From the NCBI GenBank assembly GCA_025506515.1, contig CM046454.1:32848465-32912464 (forward strand): 64,000 nt of DNA, read 5' to 3'. The notes beneath the pieces are model-generated. The model was not told the DNA's origin, searched no databases, and saw only the letters and a list, made by a program, of their open reading frames with translations. The translations under genes and the position numbers were made by a program. The stretch comes from Flaveria trinervia. Its lineage: Eukaryota; Streptophyta; Magnoliopsida; Asterales; Asteraceae. How positions within the stretch are numbered: the stretch's first letter is position 1; each line of letters begins with the position of its first letter. This document shows positions 1 to 10,206 of the stretch, piece after piece.

Positions 1-174
1 CATTCTCCAGTGCCTGGTGTAGGATTTGTAAGGTGTGCAGGGTGTAGATATAGCCTTATGTATCCGGAACGTTGAGGAAGGCTATATATCGGAGAACTTG
101 GCCCCGTTCCTTGTCGTGTGGTCTAAATGGGCACAAATGTTGTGCTTTGGATTAAGAGACCATCGGTCAGCCAT
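1..174 (-). pseudogene. Extra ORF (aORF) of element A, N-terminal part
   Basis: The ATG is at 174-172 on the minus strand, just after a good splice acceptor. The first residues (MADRWSLNPKHNICAH) align with the aORF start of element H at about 42675 (MVER, stop, TMSTKHIICGH), and a later block KAISTPCTPY is identical in both. An in-frame stop lies between these blocks, so this copy is broken or misassembled. The rest lies outside the window. Function is unknown; the full-length H copy has an N-terminal globular part, an acidic and Thr-rich linker and a coiled coil. The pairing with H makes this call firm even though the ORF is short. Confidence 0.7.
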
Positions 175-178
175 TTTC

Positions 179-779
179 CTGTAGAACACACAAGACTTAG
201 AACCATTAGTATATAAGACATGAAAGCTTCTGTTCTAAGTGTAAAGTTGAAAGTCAGTTTGATTCATTCGTGCGAATGAATCATGCGACTGAAGTCAGTC
301 GCCTGTTTGAGACATGCGATTGAGTTCAATCGGCTGATTGAGGCATGCGATTGAGTTCAATCTGCCGAATGAGACATGCGATTGAGTTCAACGGCTGATT
401 GAGCATGCGATTGAGTTCAATCTGCCGACTGAGACATGCGATTGAGTTCAACGGCCGATGGACTCATTCGGGTGGTTCAGTCGGTCGAATGATCCAATCG
501 CAAGGTTCAATCGTGCGATTGGAGTTCATTCGAACGACCCAGTCGCTTGCCCCCTGTTCGATCCTGTGGGTCGAATCTTGACCCTTCTAAGTCTTTTAAC
601 AGTGTGTAATGGTCCATTAGTCTGTATACGTTACTTGTCACTAATAAACCTATTAAACTCATTTTAACATTTGCTTCATTTACATAGGTGATTAGGTCGA
701 TTCGCAGTTCGGTTCTTGATTAATCCAATGTCGCTATTGTAGTTCGGTTGATTTTGGTAGGATTCAAGGAGTAGTGTAC
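179..779 (-). other. Putative intron in the leader of the element A aORF
   Basis: On the minus strand an exon-like end CAG is followed by GTAC at 779 (canonical donor CAG|GTA). A pyrimidine-rich stretch ending TTCTACAG at 179 precedes the aORF ATG by four bases. The matching place in element H has CAG|GTAC at 43186 and GTTGTAG ending at 42680. Lengths would be 601 and 507 nt. Both predicted introns contain a CATTCG/CAGTCG-type array (261-577 here). No transcript data are available, so this is inference from paired signals in two copies. Confidence 0.4.
261..577. repeat. Palindromic CATTCG/CAGTCG/CAATCG array in the aORF leader
   Basis: Dense copies of ATTCG, AATCG and AGTCG cores and their complements, for example CATTCGTGCGAATG near 265, and a roughly 29-base unit built on GCGATTGAGTTCAA repeated between about 316 and 450. 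Arrays of the same type lie between primer site and gag in elements A and H, so this mirrors the gag leader. Confidence 0.85.
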
Positions 780-913
780 CTGTAAAACGTCACTGGAATG
801 TAAGAATCTTAACCGCAATGTATATCAGAATCGGAGGCAATTTCGACAGGGTAACGGTAAGAACGCGATTCGGGGTGTTTTGGGAGTGATGAGTGATATG
901 CGATCGATCAAGA

Positions 914-924
914 CCCTTAAATAC
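914..924 (-). promoter_or_regulatory. TATA-like box of the internal promoter, element A
   Basis: The minus strand reads AGTATTTAAGGG, immediately downstream of the motif array at 932-1223. Element H has a stronger TATAAAAAGG at the matching place (43324-43333). The A version is weaker but the position is conserved. Confidence 0.5.
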
Positions 925-931
925 TAAAACT

Positions 932-1223
932 ATGGTTCATTCGGCCGACTGGCCTCATTCGCTCAGTTCAATCGGGCGACTGAGGTTCAGTCGTACGATT
1001 GGCCTAGTCAATCGCATTCAGTCGGCCGACTGAGTCTCAGTCGGTCGACTGACTCATTCGGTCTCCTTCATTCGCCCTTTAGTGACCGACTGAGCCTCAG
1101 TCGGTCTACTGTTTCATTCTCCCCTTCCATTCGGTCGAATGAATCAATTTCATGTCCATTCGGCCGATTGGAAGCCATTCGCATAGTTGGTCGATAACCA
1201 TGATCCACTAGTGCGAATGGGTC
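932..1223 (-). promoter_or_regulatory. Palindromic motif array upstream of the internal TATA, element A
   Basis: About 290 bases of CAGTCG, CATTCG and CAATCG cores facing their complements, such as CAGTCGGCCGACTG and CATTCGGTCGAATG. On the minus strand it lies just upstream of the TATA-like box, exactly as the arrays in the A, H and 56200-56935 LTRs precede their TATA boxes. I infer that it is the upstream activating region for the aORF transcript. Confidence 0.55.
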
Positions 1224-1310
1224 ACACTTTGTGAGTTTACAGTCATTTTTAACATTTACTGTTCAGACCTTTTCACTTTGATAATAACATGGTAATCTTC
1301 TAACCAATTC

Positions 1311-1374
1311 AGTCACTTCAGACGTGACCTTTGAAATTTGAAAAACATGTGGCCATCTCAGACATGACCCTTTT
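1311..1374. repeat. Short repeat with CTCAGACATGACC core, element A
   Basis: Two diverged copies about 41 bases apart (1311-1332 and 1352-1374). Element H has three copies with a period near 39 bases at 43636-43741, in the same place relative to the internal promoter. Confidence 0.6.
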
Positions 1375-1504
1375 TAGGTAAGTTAATTCCCTTCTGATTT
1401 CCCTGATGTAGTCCGACAGACACACAAATTAAAAGATAAACATAGTAACTTAAACTAACTACACAACTAAAGTTTAGTTTGGATTTTTTGTGAGAGATAA
1501 AACC

Positions 1505-1762
1505 CTAAGATGAAAATCTAAGGGATTGATTAGGAGTAGACAGCTTTAACTTAGATTGATCATATCTGGACCAATCAATTTTGGAATCATACAGGAATAT
1601 CAAATCATTTTGGACTGTTATTAAAGCTCTTTGACGCTTAAATTCTCGGTATTCATCCAGAGTCGTTAGCAACTTAAGGAAATCATACGAAACTCTTAGA
1701 TCTTCACATTGAGTTGAACTTTTGAGAAGGTAGCCACTAAGATTGTCAGTATATTTGTCCAC
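1505..1762 (-). CDS. Hypothetical 85-residue ORF between RNase H and the internal promoter
   Basis: An open frame with a protein-like, charged composition (LDEYREFKRQRALI, LIFLYDSKIDWSRYDQ) in the same direction as element A. I do not recognise it. It has no zinc finger, signal peptide or membrane segment. It could be part of a spliced extra gene, a captured fragment, or chance; the surrounding spacer has no other long frame in this direction. No equivalent is visible in H, which has lost this part. Confidence 0.25.
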   Translation of the reverse strand: MDKYTDNLSGYLLKSSTQCEDLRVSYDFLKLLTTLDEYREFKRQRALITVQNDLIFLYDSKIDWSRYDQSKLKLSTPNQSLRFSS

Positions 1763-2754
1763 TTAAATCCATACACAGACTTTTGACGCAGACTGGTGAC
1801 TGATTAGGTTTAATTATTTCAGTAACATTTGTGGATCCCACACTTATATGGTAATCAACATTCCTCAGAGGTTTTGAGCGGGGTCTACGGGTATTTACAA
1901 GAAGAGACTATTCTTAGAGCTTTCAAAGAGAAGCCTGTCCTCAGGTCAGCATCGCCACGCACAGCAGAGAGGCGGCAAACAACAATGAATTCTAGAATAT
2001 CTAGGTTATGCTTATCCTCAGGTCAGTGCCATCGCACAGCAGAGAGGCACACAACCTATCTCCTTGTTAGAGCAGCTTACTTTTATTTTACACAAAATGC
2101 ACCAACAACATGAGCCATTAGCTTATTGCATTTGTCTTTCATTTTTTTCTTGCTTTGCTCTAATTTTGGTCATCCGCACACTTTTGTGGCGTTTTAAATG
2201 CTCATTACCCCTTATGGAATATATTTGATTGTGTTAACCAGTGATAAGATGGAAGTCCACAGTCAGTTGAACAGCTTAGTTTGATCTTGAGATCACCAAT
2301 CAGGTCTAATTGTCTATTGTGTTGAATCTACCAACATATCATTTGTGGTCTAGCAGCCTCTAAGTCTACTTTCTCTGTGTCACCTTAGGAGTTGCCAGTT
2401 TTCTATCATTTTCCCTTTTATATTGCTTAGGCTACACAGACTTATACTTTGAACTTTTGCATCTTTTCAAACCTTAAATTTTAAATCCCTCTCGATTTGT
2501 TCCTGTGTACTATCATATTCAAAGGTATTGAATCGGTATCACAGACACATTCTACCTTATTTCAGCTAGTTACCCCTTTCTCCCTCATTTTTTTTAATAT
2601 TAACTTGCTGACATATTCTCCCCTAAAATACTAAATCATTTCGGATTTAATTATTTTTGGATTTTAATAAACAGCAAGATAACATGAATTTAAATAAACA
2701 GAAAAAAAACAATAAACATAAAATAAAATAACTTTAACGAAACTACATCGGACT
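1763..2754. other. Non-coding spacer after pol of element A
   Basis: AT-rich sequence with no supported gene. It contains a diverged direct duplication, 1938-1983 and 2015-2055, sharing TCCTCAGGTCAG and CACAGCAGAGAGGC. Near 2613 the minus strand has a purine run (AGGGGAGAATATGTCA) that resembles a copia polypurine tract, but no LTR start follows it. Confidence 0.5.
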
Positions 2755-3300
2755 ACACATTATTCTCATCAGGAATTACCTCACTTTTCTTTTAACGCCG
2801 TTGACCTCTAGCAAGTATTGAAAACGTGGTTATCAAAGGCTTTTGTATAGAGGTCAGCACGTTGAAATCAGTATTAATTTAACCACATCTATTAAGTCTT
2901 TTCAAAAACAGTCTCTTATGAAGTGGTATTTAATACCGATGTGTTTGGTCTTAGGATGTTGAACCGGGTTTTTGGTTACTGCAATTGCAGCAGAGTTATC
3001 AACAAAAATAGGAGTAGACGAGAATTTCAAACCGTAATCCCGCATTTGCTGTTGAATCCAAATGATTTGGGAACAGCAACTTGCGCAGCAACATATTCGG
3101 CTTCACAGGTTGACAATGCAACCGATGTCTGCTTCTTACACTGCCATGTAACTAATCTTCTCCCAAAGAATTGACACCCTGCTGATGTAGACTTGTAGTT
3201 CATTTTGCAGCCTCCATAGTCCGAGTCACTATACGCTGTGAGCTCAAAATCATCATCATGAGGATACCACAACCCGAGTGTGGGGTACCCTTTAGATAGC
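2755..3300 (-). pseudogene. Copia RNase H, element A
   Basis: RNase H degrades the RNA strand during reverse transcription. Visible motifs are AYSDSDYGG with the first acidic residues, STSAGCQFFG, LVTWQCKKQTSVALST and CEAEYVAA with the catalytic Glu (all in 3027-3272), then KTKHIGIKYHFIRD and ADLYTKAF toward 2755. A frameshift near 3030 separates the last blocks, and stops follow HFIRDCFEKT. It continues directly from the RT. Confidence 0.85.
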
Positions 3301-4256
3301 GAAAGATCCTTTTGACCCCGATCAGATGATTGACCTTAGGTTTAGCCTGATACTTGAACATAAACATGTAGCATACATGATATCAGGTCTTGAGGCAGTG
3401 TGATACATGAGGGATCCAATCATTCCTCGGTACATAGTGGCATCTACAAGATCTCCACTCTCATCAGGTGCTATATCAGATTCGAGCAGCGGGCATTCTC
3501 CATGTCAAAGCAACTGAGAATGTCTCCTACATACTTGGTCTGATGTAGAAAGATCCCATTAGGTGTTTGATCACCTGTACCCGAGAAAGAACTTCATCTC
3601 CCCATTGCACTCATCTCAAACTCTTTCTCATCACTGCTTCAAACTCTTTGCATAACTCTTCGTTCTTTGACCCGAAGATTATGTCATCAACATAGATCTG
3701 TACAAGCAGTAGGTCACCATCCTTTTCTTAATAAACAGTGTACAGTCAATGACTCCCCTGCGAAAGCCGTGTTTCACAAGATGAGTCGAGAGTTTCTCGT
3801 ACCAAGCTCGAGGAGCTTGATGAAGCCCATATAAAGCTTTGTCGAGCTTGTAAACTCTATCCGATGATAAGGGTCTTCAAATCCCTCGGGTGACTGACAT
3901 AGACTGTTTCCTTATTTCACCATGAAGGAATGCACTCTTCACATCTAATTGGTAGACTTTAATCTTCATGTACGAGGCATAGGCGAGGAAGATACGAATA
4001 GCTTCCATCCTTGCCACGGGTGCAAACACTCGTTATAGTCAATACCCTCGACTTGGCGAAAACCTTGAACCACCAGTCGAGCTTTGTTCCTTATGATGAC
4101 TCCTTGGTCATCCTTCTTACATTTTAGTACCCATTTGGTGCCAATGACTTTAGCACCTTTAGGTCTATCTACCAGTGTCCATACACCTAACTTCTTAAAC
4201 TGCAGAAGTTCTTCTTGCATGGCACTCACCCACGCTCTCATTTTAGTGCTTCACTG
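3300..4256 (-). pseudogene. Copia reverse transcriptase, element A
   Basis: Starts with WVSAMQEELLQFKKLGVWTLV and GTKWVLKCKKDDQG, the conserved copia RT entry, at 4241-4100. The catalytic YVDD is intact at 683-694 of the 3000s (3683-3694), followed by IIFGS. RPDIMYAT is readable near 3360. Several frameshifts and stops lie between 4000 and 3700, so it cannot encode a single protein as given. RT copies element RNA into DNA inside virus-like particles. Confidence 0.85.
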
Positions 4257-4267
4257 ACAATTTTGGC

Positions 4268-5870
4268 TCAACTGCGAGACAAAACATCGATAAGCACCAT
4301 CATGAATGTAACCCTTCTCATAACTGAGGAGTAATCAGCTGAGTATAGCTGATTTCGGGTTTGTACTCCTGATCGGACATCTCCAATAACATTGTCAAGG
4401 GGATGATAGACGTTTAGTCGTGATCCTGGAGTAGTCGGCACAGTCACCTCCGAACCAAGATTGTGAACATTTTGGTCTGCATCTGAGGAGGTTGGAGTTT
4501 GAGGTTTCGAAGTCGAGGGGTGCATCACTTGTGGATGCTTGTGGACTTTCAGGAACTGGAACCTGTTCCTCCTGACCGTTCTGTCATCTGCTTCAGTTTC
4601 ATCTTCAGAGGAGGAGTCACTTTCATCGACTACCCCTTCTGACTGAGTAGATGACTCTCCCTGGGTGCTGGATGGAGTGTTTAGTATATCATACATCATC
4701 CTAGTAGCTAACTCATCATCGAGGGAGAGAGAGGGATGTTGAAGGATTTGAAGAATCCATCATAATCGAAGAAGAAGTATGCAGGTCCTTGCCTGTAGGT
4801 GGTGTGGTATATCTCTGAACGTCGACCATTACACCACAATTCTACAAGACCCGTGAGTTATTGTAAACTCGCTGTTCGGTATGTTGTATCCTAGAAAAAT
4901 TCCTTAACTGCCTTCTCGCTGAATTTTCCTTCTTGTGTCTTCTTCAGAAGTGTACACGGTGCGCCAAAAGGTTCAAGATACTCCAAATTCGGTTTGCGTC
5001 TTTGAAGTAGCTCATAACATGTCTTTCCGTGGCGCTTGACTATTAGGACTCTGTTCAGTGTATAGCAAGCATTTGCCACTGCCTCGTTCCAGAATTGGAT
5101 AGGCAGAGTTCGAGTCTGCCAGCATAGTCCGGGGTGTTTCTATCAAACTCCTGTTCTTTCTCTCAGCAATCATTCATTGAGGTGTGTAGGCAGAAGTGAT
5201 TGATGCACAATTCCCTTTTCCTTGCAGTATGCCTCCATCCCTTGATTCTTGAATTCTGTCCCGTTGTCTGAGCGTATTTGTCGAACTTTGAGCTTGTAGA
5301 GTGATTCCAGTGTGGTTACTAATTCCTTGAATGTCTCCAAAGTTTCTGATTTTGATTTCAGAAACATTACCAAGTGAACCTTGAGTAGTCATCAGGACCA
5401 CATAGCAGTACGCGTCGCCTGCGATGCTCCTTGTACTAACTGGACCGAACAGATCCATGTGAAGAAGCTAAGAGGAAGTTCTATTGAATGAACTTTCTTT
5501 TCCTTATGAGACTTCTTTGTCTGTTTGCCTTCTTGCAAGCTACACAAAAGTCAGGAAGTTGGAAGTTCTTGACATTCACTCCTCTAACTAAATCCTTTGA
5601 ATCAAATGATTCATCTTCCTTTGACTAATGTGTCCCATTCTCCGATGCCAGGAGATGGAATCCTTCTCAGTAGCTTTAGATAAGAAACACTGAACCTCAT
5701 GATCGTTGTGGCAGCTGTTGACATATCCAAGACATAAAGGTCTTTATATCTTGAAGCAGTCATCAGAACTTGGTCTTCTGGGATCATATATTCTTTCTTC
5801 AGCACGTAACACTTATGGATTATCGAAGACGACTTTAAATCCTTTATCACAGATTTGGGAACACAGAAAG
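4268..5870 (-). pseudogene. Copia integrase with C-terminal linker, element A
   Basis: Integrase joins element DNA to the host chromosome. Pieces in order on the minus strand: a pre-integrase block (ASRYKDLYVLDMS) at 5780; the core around MDLFGPVSTRSIAG at 5458 and IRSDNGTEFKN near 5240, with two of the three catalytic acids; a C-terminal block CYTLNRVLIVKRHGKT at 5079 to 4891; and the acidic Ser-rich linker ending HPLDNVIGDVRSGVQTRNQL near 4340. The frame is broken at about 5650-5460, 5170 and 4890. The linker leads straight into the RT. Confidence 0.8.
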
Positions 5871-6140
5871 TAAGTGTTCTGAAGTTGTTGAACGTAGTTC
5901 ACTTTATCAAACTTAACTTTTGATTTCCCACTTCTCCCTGAGCTGTGATATAGCCTCCTTTGTTTCCTGCAAAGGAAACATGCCTCCTTTTATTTGTTTG
6001 ACGTTAGATAAAAGGGAGCTATTCCTGTCATGTGCCTGGATGCTCCGCTGTCATAATCCACGTGTTAGTCTCAGCACTATATCGAGCACACCCTGCGCAT
6101 ACAAAGTAAAGAATCAGTTTAGGTTAGGAACCCAAGCTTG
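5870..6140 (-). pseudogene. Copia aspartic protease, element A
   Basis: The retropepsin active site with its flank, DSGASRHMTG, is readable on the minus strand near 6025-6055. A frameshift just upstream separates it from the preceding TNTW block, and stops interrupt the following strand. The domain would process the gag-pol polyprotein. Element H carries the same block at 45728-45774 in a better frame. Confidence 0.7.
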
Positions 6141-8910
6141 ACTGTCTTGGGTTTCCCAGAGGCATCACAACATAAACTCACCCATTGACCTTAGAAGGTG
6201 AGGGTAGCTCAGGTTCTTTCTTGTTATCAGTATCAGACACGAGGGTGGATTTTTCTTTCATAAGCCAGATTTGTGCAAGTGCCTGTTTATGATAAACAGT
6301 CGTCTGGCTTACAGGTTGGACTTTAGGGTCACTAGCTCTTCTAGGTGGAGTTAGAGAACTCCGCTTAGAAGACCTAGGTCTAGAGTCCAGAAGATCAATC
6401 TTCTTCCTAGGTGTCTGATAGAAATGACAGTCGGAAGCAATGTGTCCACATTCTCCACAGTTGTAGCATGACCTGCTATCAACTTTATGAGTAGACTTTC
6501 TTGTGGAGAAGTGGCGTGACACTCTAGTAACATCAATCACTTTAGTTTTTGACTCTGGATGTTTGATGTTTTCTGGTGTAACAAACTTTACTGATTTAAC
6601 CTGGTTTGCCTTTTGCTTGATTTGGTACAATTGAAGTCCTTTTAGGTTCTGATTTGACTCTATTTGACCCTGACTGTAAATTAACTTTTTCAAATTCATT
6701 TTCCAGGTTAACACATGGCATTTACCCTTTGCCTTTGAAGTGGCCTCCTTTGTTTCTTACCAGATTCAGTAGATGAACATGAGGGTCTGGATCAGTAACA
6801 AGGGAGGTGGTCACACATGATCCTTGATGGGGTTATTATTTACTGGTCTAGACTGGTGTTCATCAAGTTTCAGGTGTGGTGGAACCACTTTGTAGCCTAA
6901 TCCTCCCCGTTATTCGTTTCTCTTACTAAGTGTTGAACTATGTGAGAGGAACTAGTCCAACTATGCATTTTCTGTTTTAATGAATTAACTTCGACTTCTA
7001 AAACTACCTTTTGTTTCTTAGTGTCTTCTAGGGAGTTAAGATAGTACCTAATGTCGTTTGCTTGGTTAAAAGCCACTACTTTCGGTTTCCCTAAGTTGTT
7101 TGGTCAATAGGTCTATCTTTTCTTTATAACAATGCTCATTTTGTTTTAGCACTCTATTTGCCTCAGTACACAGACGTAAATCTTTACTAAGTTATCATTA
7201 TGGTCTAATAACCTAGCAAATTTTTCATCTATGCTCTTCCTAAACGTGTCACAATCAGAACAAGCATGGTTATTAAAAGTCGGTCAGTGGTACTTACCTG
7301 AGTTCATTCAGAAGTATTAGCCATCAGTGCCGCATCAGATGATTCTGGTTCTGTCGACTCTGGCTTTTCTGTCTCTGAGGTGGAAACTTCCTCATTTGGC
7401 TTGTAGCTGACCTCGGTGCAGTTGTTTCTTCACTATGTGACATTGCAATTTCAAATGCTATATCACCTTCACTCGCAGAATCATCGTAATGTACTCGACA
7501 CTGGCAATGTTAGATTCTCCTGGTGAGACAAACCTGAAACTCCAACTTCCTGTCCTTCATCCTCATGAGCAGTTAGAGTGCTTTAGGGTCCTTGTTTGAT
7601 GAAGTAGAATTAGAGGGTTGCTTGTCTGGCGAGTAAATGATGAGAACGGGTTCCCATTCCCCGTCTTCTTTGGCTTGACACATTCTCGTTTGAAGTGCCC
7701 CTTCTCACCACAGTAAAGCAGGTCATTTTACTCTTGTCGAAGCCAAAGGTGGTGTCCTTAGTAGCAACCAAGTTCTGTCCAGTCTTTTTCACAAACTTTT
7801 TCGCCCCATCCGAACAACACTGCTAAGGCCCAAATTATATCCATTCTTTCAAGCTCCATCTCATCCACCTGCTCGTAGTCCTCATCTGCCAGATGGCAGT
7901 TTCCAATCTTCCCAGCAACAAGTCCATCATATGAATGAACCACTGCTGCTAAGAGATCCATATGCTCTCGTGCTACTTCCACGGTCACATTACGAAGTTC
8001 TCCGTCTTCAGTTTGGTAGCGTTTGCTTCTGATTCCAATATGATGGGTACATGATGACCCAGACGTGTCTGATCCAGAAGGAGAGAAGCATGTGTGGGAC
8101 CTGACGAGCTAGACACAAAAAGCAGTCTGGAGGGGTGCTCCAGATGCCTTTGCTTGAGGTGTGGCGTTGTATAAAGCTGGATTTTGTGTGTACGAAGACT
8201 TCTGAGCTCTATACTTCATCCTTAGTGCTTCTTCTCGCAACTTAAGAATGAAGTATTTATATCCAGCTTTACAAGGATTCCATTCTGTCTCAGGTTGGAC
8301 ACGAATGTAGCCCACTTATCCAGGCAACCCGTCTGCGAAGTTGCTTACTTTCTCCATGGTAGTAACCACTCCATGGGTATGCAATTCGCTCATCAAGTGG
8401 TAGAATCTATCTATGACGTCGTCCAAAGCTTTCATTACCAATTGAGAGAAGTTATCGAATTCCTTCTTTAACTCCTTTGCTTTGATTGCCTTCAATGATG
8501 CATTACCATCATATCTCTTCTCTAGCGCATCCACAGTTTCTTGGATTGCTTGTTCTCGGAAATACTGGTGGAATATGTCTTTGGGGATAGACTGAGTGAT
8601 CAATGCATATAATCTTTTCTCTGCATTGTACTTTACTTTCTGTGCGTCGGTCATCCGCTTAATGTTAGTTTAACCCCATCAGCTCCCACCGGTGTACTGT
8701 AACCTGTCTCAATGGCTTCCCACAGATTAGGATCTACTCCATTAAGGTAGATCTCAAAACGTTGTTTCGAGTGTGGGGAAACTCATCTAAAGTCAAAAGC
8801 TTTGGTGTTTATTGTGATCCCCACTCATTCTCAAGCAGCAACGGATTCTGTATCTTGAGTCCTTCCCACACAGTAAAGGCTGGCATCTGATCTTCATGAT
8901 GAATAATAAA
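6141..8910 (-). pseudogene. Copia gag, element A
   Basis: Gag forms the virus-like particle. Order on the minus strand: N-terminal block EDQMPAFTVWEGLKIQN near 8900; PKLLTLDE; the UBN2-like core at 8654-8316 (LEKRYDGNASLKAIKAKELKKEFDNFSQ is split across this field by length; key motifs are LEKRYDGN and KELKKEFDNF); LRMKYRAQKSSYTQNP at 8220; EVAREHMDLLAA at 7970; a first CCHC knuckle at about 7690-7730 that is frameshifted by one missing base; a coiled-coil stretch around 6900-7290; and a second, intact knuckle at 6427-6468 (CYNCGECGHIASDC). The same order and motifs recur in element H. At least six breaks are visible. Two zinc knuckles far apart are unusual for short copia gags and fit SIRE-type gag. 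Confidence 0.8.
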
Positions 8911-8940
8911 CTTATAATCTAATCAAACAAATTTTTACTG

Positions 8941-9170
8941 ATGCGACTGAAGGATGCGAATGAGCTAATCGTGCGTATAAGCTCTGCGTGGTTCAATCGT
9001 GCGAATGAACTGGGCGATTGGTTCAGTCGTGCGAATGAATCTGGTACGTATGAGCTATGCGAACAAACGGTTCAATCGGCCGAATGAAGGTGCGACTAGG
9101 CCAATCGTGCGTATGGGCAGTTCGAATGGAGTCCAGTCGTACGATTAAATCAGTCGTGTGCGATTGAATC
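8941..9170. repeat. Palindromic motif array in the gag leader, element A
   Basis: Repeated AATCGTGCG, CATTCG, CAGTCG and complements between the primer site and gag, for example TTCAATCGTGCGAATGAA. It is the downstream partner of the LTR array at 9671-9881. Confidence 0.85.
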
Positions 9171-9376
9171 TGCTGTTTTGCGAAAATTTCTAGGTTTGAC
9201 GGGTTTCAGCCGTAGAAATTCAAAATTTCACAAGTCTAATTGCCTAAGTCGTAGAACAAAACGTCGATGACCGGGAACTTCCAAGATCACTTTTGATGCC
9301 AAAGATTGCGTTTTTAGTGTAAAACCACAAACTTTATGCAATCGTGATTGAATCAACACGTAATCCTGAGCCAAAA

Positions 9377-9388
9377 GCTCTGATACCA
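9377..9388 (-). other. Primer-binding site, element A
   Basis: The minus strand reads TGGTATCAGAGC, complementary to the 3' end of plant initiator tRNA-Met, two bases inside the LTR end. It fixes the orientation and the inner LTR boundary. Confidence 0.95.
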
Positions 9389-9652
9389 CTTGTTAGGACC
9401 TGGTATTCGACTGAAATACCTAGAGATCACGTGTATACCAGATCAAATAGTGCGGAATCCTATTTGATTGGCGATCCAATTAGTGAGAACACACGAAGAA
9501 TCAATCAAGGATTGAAACTAACGTTAGAAATCGATAAGGAATCGATCTAATGTGTTCTATGAACTTGGAGAACGATTTGGAAGGTTTTTGGAGGCTAGGG
9601 TTCGTCTGAAATTGAACTTAAACAATCTCCCTGTTTTTCACGAATTGAGTTG

Positions 9653-9660
9653 TATTTATA
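9653..9660 (-). promoter_or_regulatory. TATA box of the element A LTR
   Basis: The minus strand reads CCTATAAATACA directly downstream of the palindromic array. The same box is at 50211-50221 (H) and 56664-56671 (solo LTR). Confidence 0.8.
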
Positions 9661-9670
9661 GGTTGGCACT

Positions 9671-9881
9671 CTTCAATCGTGCGACTGAACCATTAGTTTG
9701 GTTCAGTCGTGCGATTGAACCATGGGTTGGTCATTCGTGCGACTGAGTGTTCAGTCGTGCGATTGAGCCAATCTATATTACAGTCATACGACTGATCCAG
9801 TCTCCTGGTTCAGTCGTGCGACTGAGTCAATCGTATGAGGTTCTTCATGCTTATGGTTCATTCGCATGAGCCATTCGCATG
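9671..9881 (-). promoter_or_regulatory. U3 palindromic motif array, element A LTR
   Basis: Tandem units of the form TTCARTCGTGCGAYTGAA, each able to fold on itself, with spacers. They lie immediately upstream of the TATA box, where U3 enhancers sit. Confidence 0.8.
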
Positions 9882-10094
9882 GGAACTTCATTAAGTTAAG
9901 TTTGATGTTTTAGTTAATTAATATAATATTATATGTAATCATTCAAGTAATCATACACTCAATCAATTCATTTAGGACTCATTAATAAACTATTAAACAT
10001 TATAACCAACAGACTTTCAACATCAGTTCATAATCATACCAAACAAGATCTATTACATCACATATCACGATCTAGGGACATACATGTATCAACA

Positions 10095-10206
10095 TGGTCA
10101 AATGCTCAACTTGTGCTTTTAAACTGTAGTTTCCATAAACAATTTTATCTAAATCCTTTTGTAAGGAGTTAATTTTATTGAATAATTTATGTTCTCTTAC
10201 ATGTGA
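10095..10206 (-). pseudogene. Fragment F: copia gag coiled-coil part (left piece)
   Basis: The minus-strand frame reads REHKLFNKINSLQKDL and YSLKAQVEHL, matching the gag coiled-coil region of element B (REHNHKLADKIKEE). It continues the frame KVKETMILNES that stops at 26842 on the far side of element E. It is therefore one gag split by E. Confidence 0.7.

Larger units (their letters stand above)
1..10094 (-). mobile_element. Element A: SIRE-like Ty1/copia retrotransposon, left end outside the window
   Basis: Reading on the minus strand, the order is 5' LTR (10094 to 9391), primer site, leader array, gag, protease, integrase, reverse transcriptase, RNase H, spacer, promoter-like block and the first codons of an extra ORF. 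Integrase before RT is the Ty1/copia order. The large gag with two CCHC knuckles and an ORF after pol are typical of SIRE/Maximus-type elements; that lineage name is from memory. The 3' LTR lies beyond the left edge. Coding regions carry several frameshifts and stops. The right end abuts fragment F, so A appears to have inserted into, or been joined to, an older copia gag. Confidence 0.85.
9391..10094 (-). repeat. 5' LTR of element A (704 bp)
   Basis: Bounded by TGTTAGGACC on the left and ATGTATCAACA on the right (plus strand), i.e. TG...CA in element orientation. The same ends bound the H LTR (49959-50694) and, in the other orientation, the solo LTR at 56200-56935. It holds a motif array at 9671-9881 and a TATA box at 9653-9660. 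The block GGCGATCCAA-TAGTGAGAAC downstream of the TATA is shared with the H LTR. Confidence 0.9.

Noticed and set aside
261..577. Satellite or telomere-type tandem repeat
   Set aside because: Units are short, variable and confined to fixed positions in copia elements; there is no long regular period.
9377..9388. tRNA gene remnant
   Set aside because: Only a 12-base primer-site complement is present, with no tRNA fold around it. The same holds for the other primer sites.
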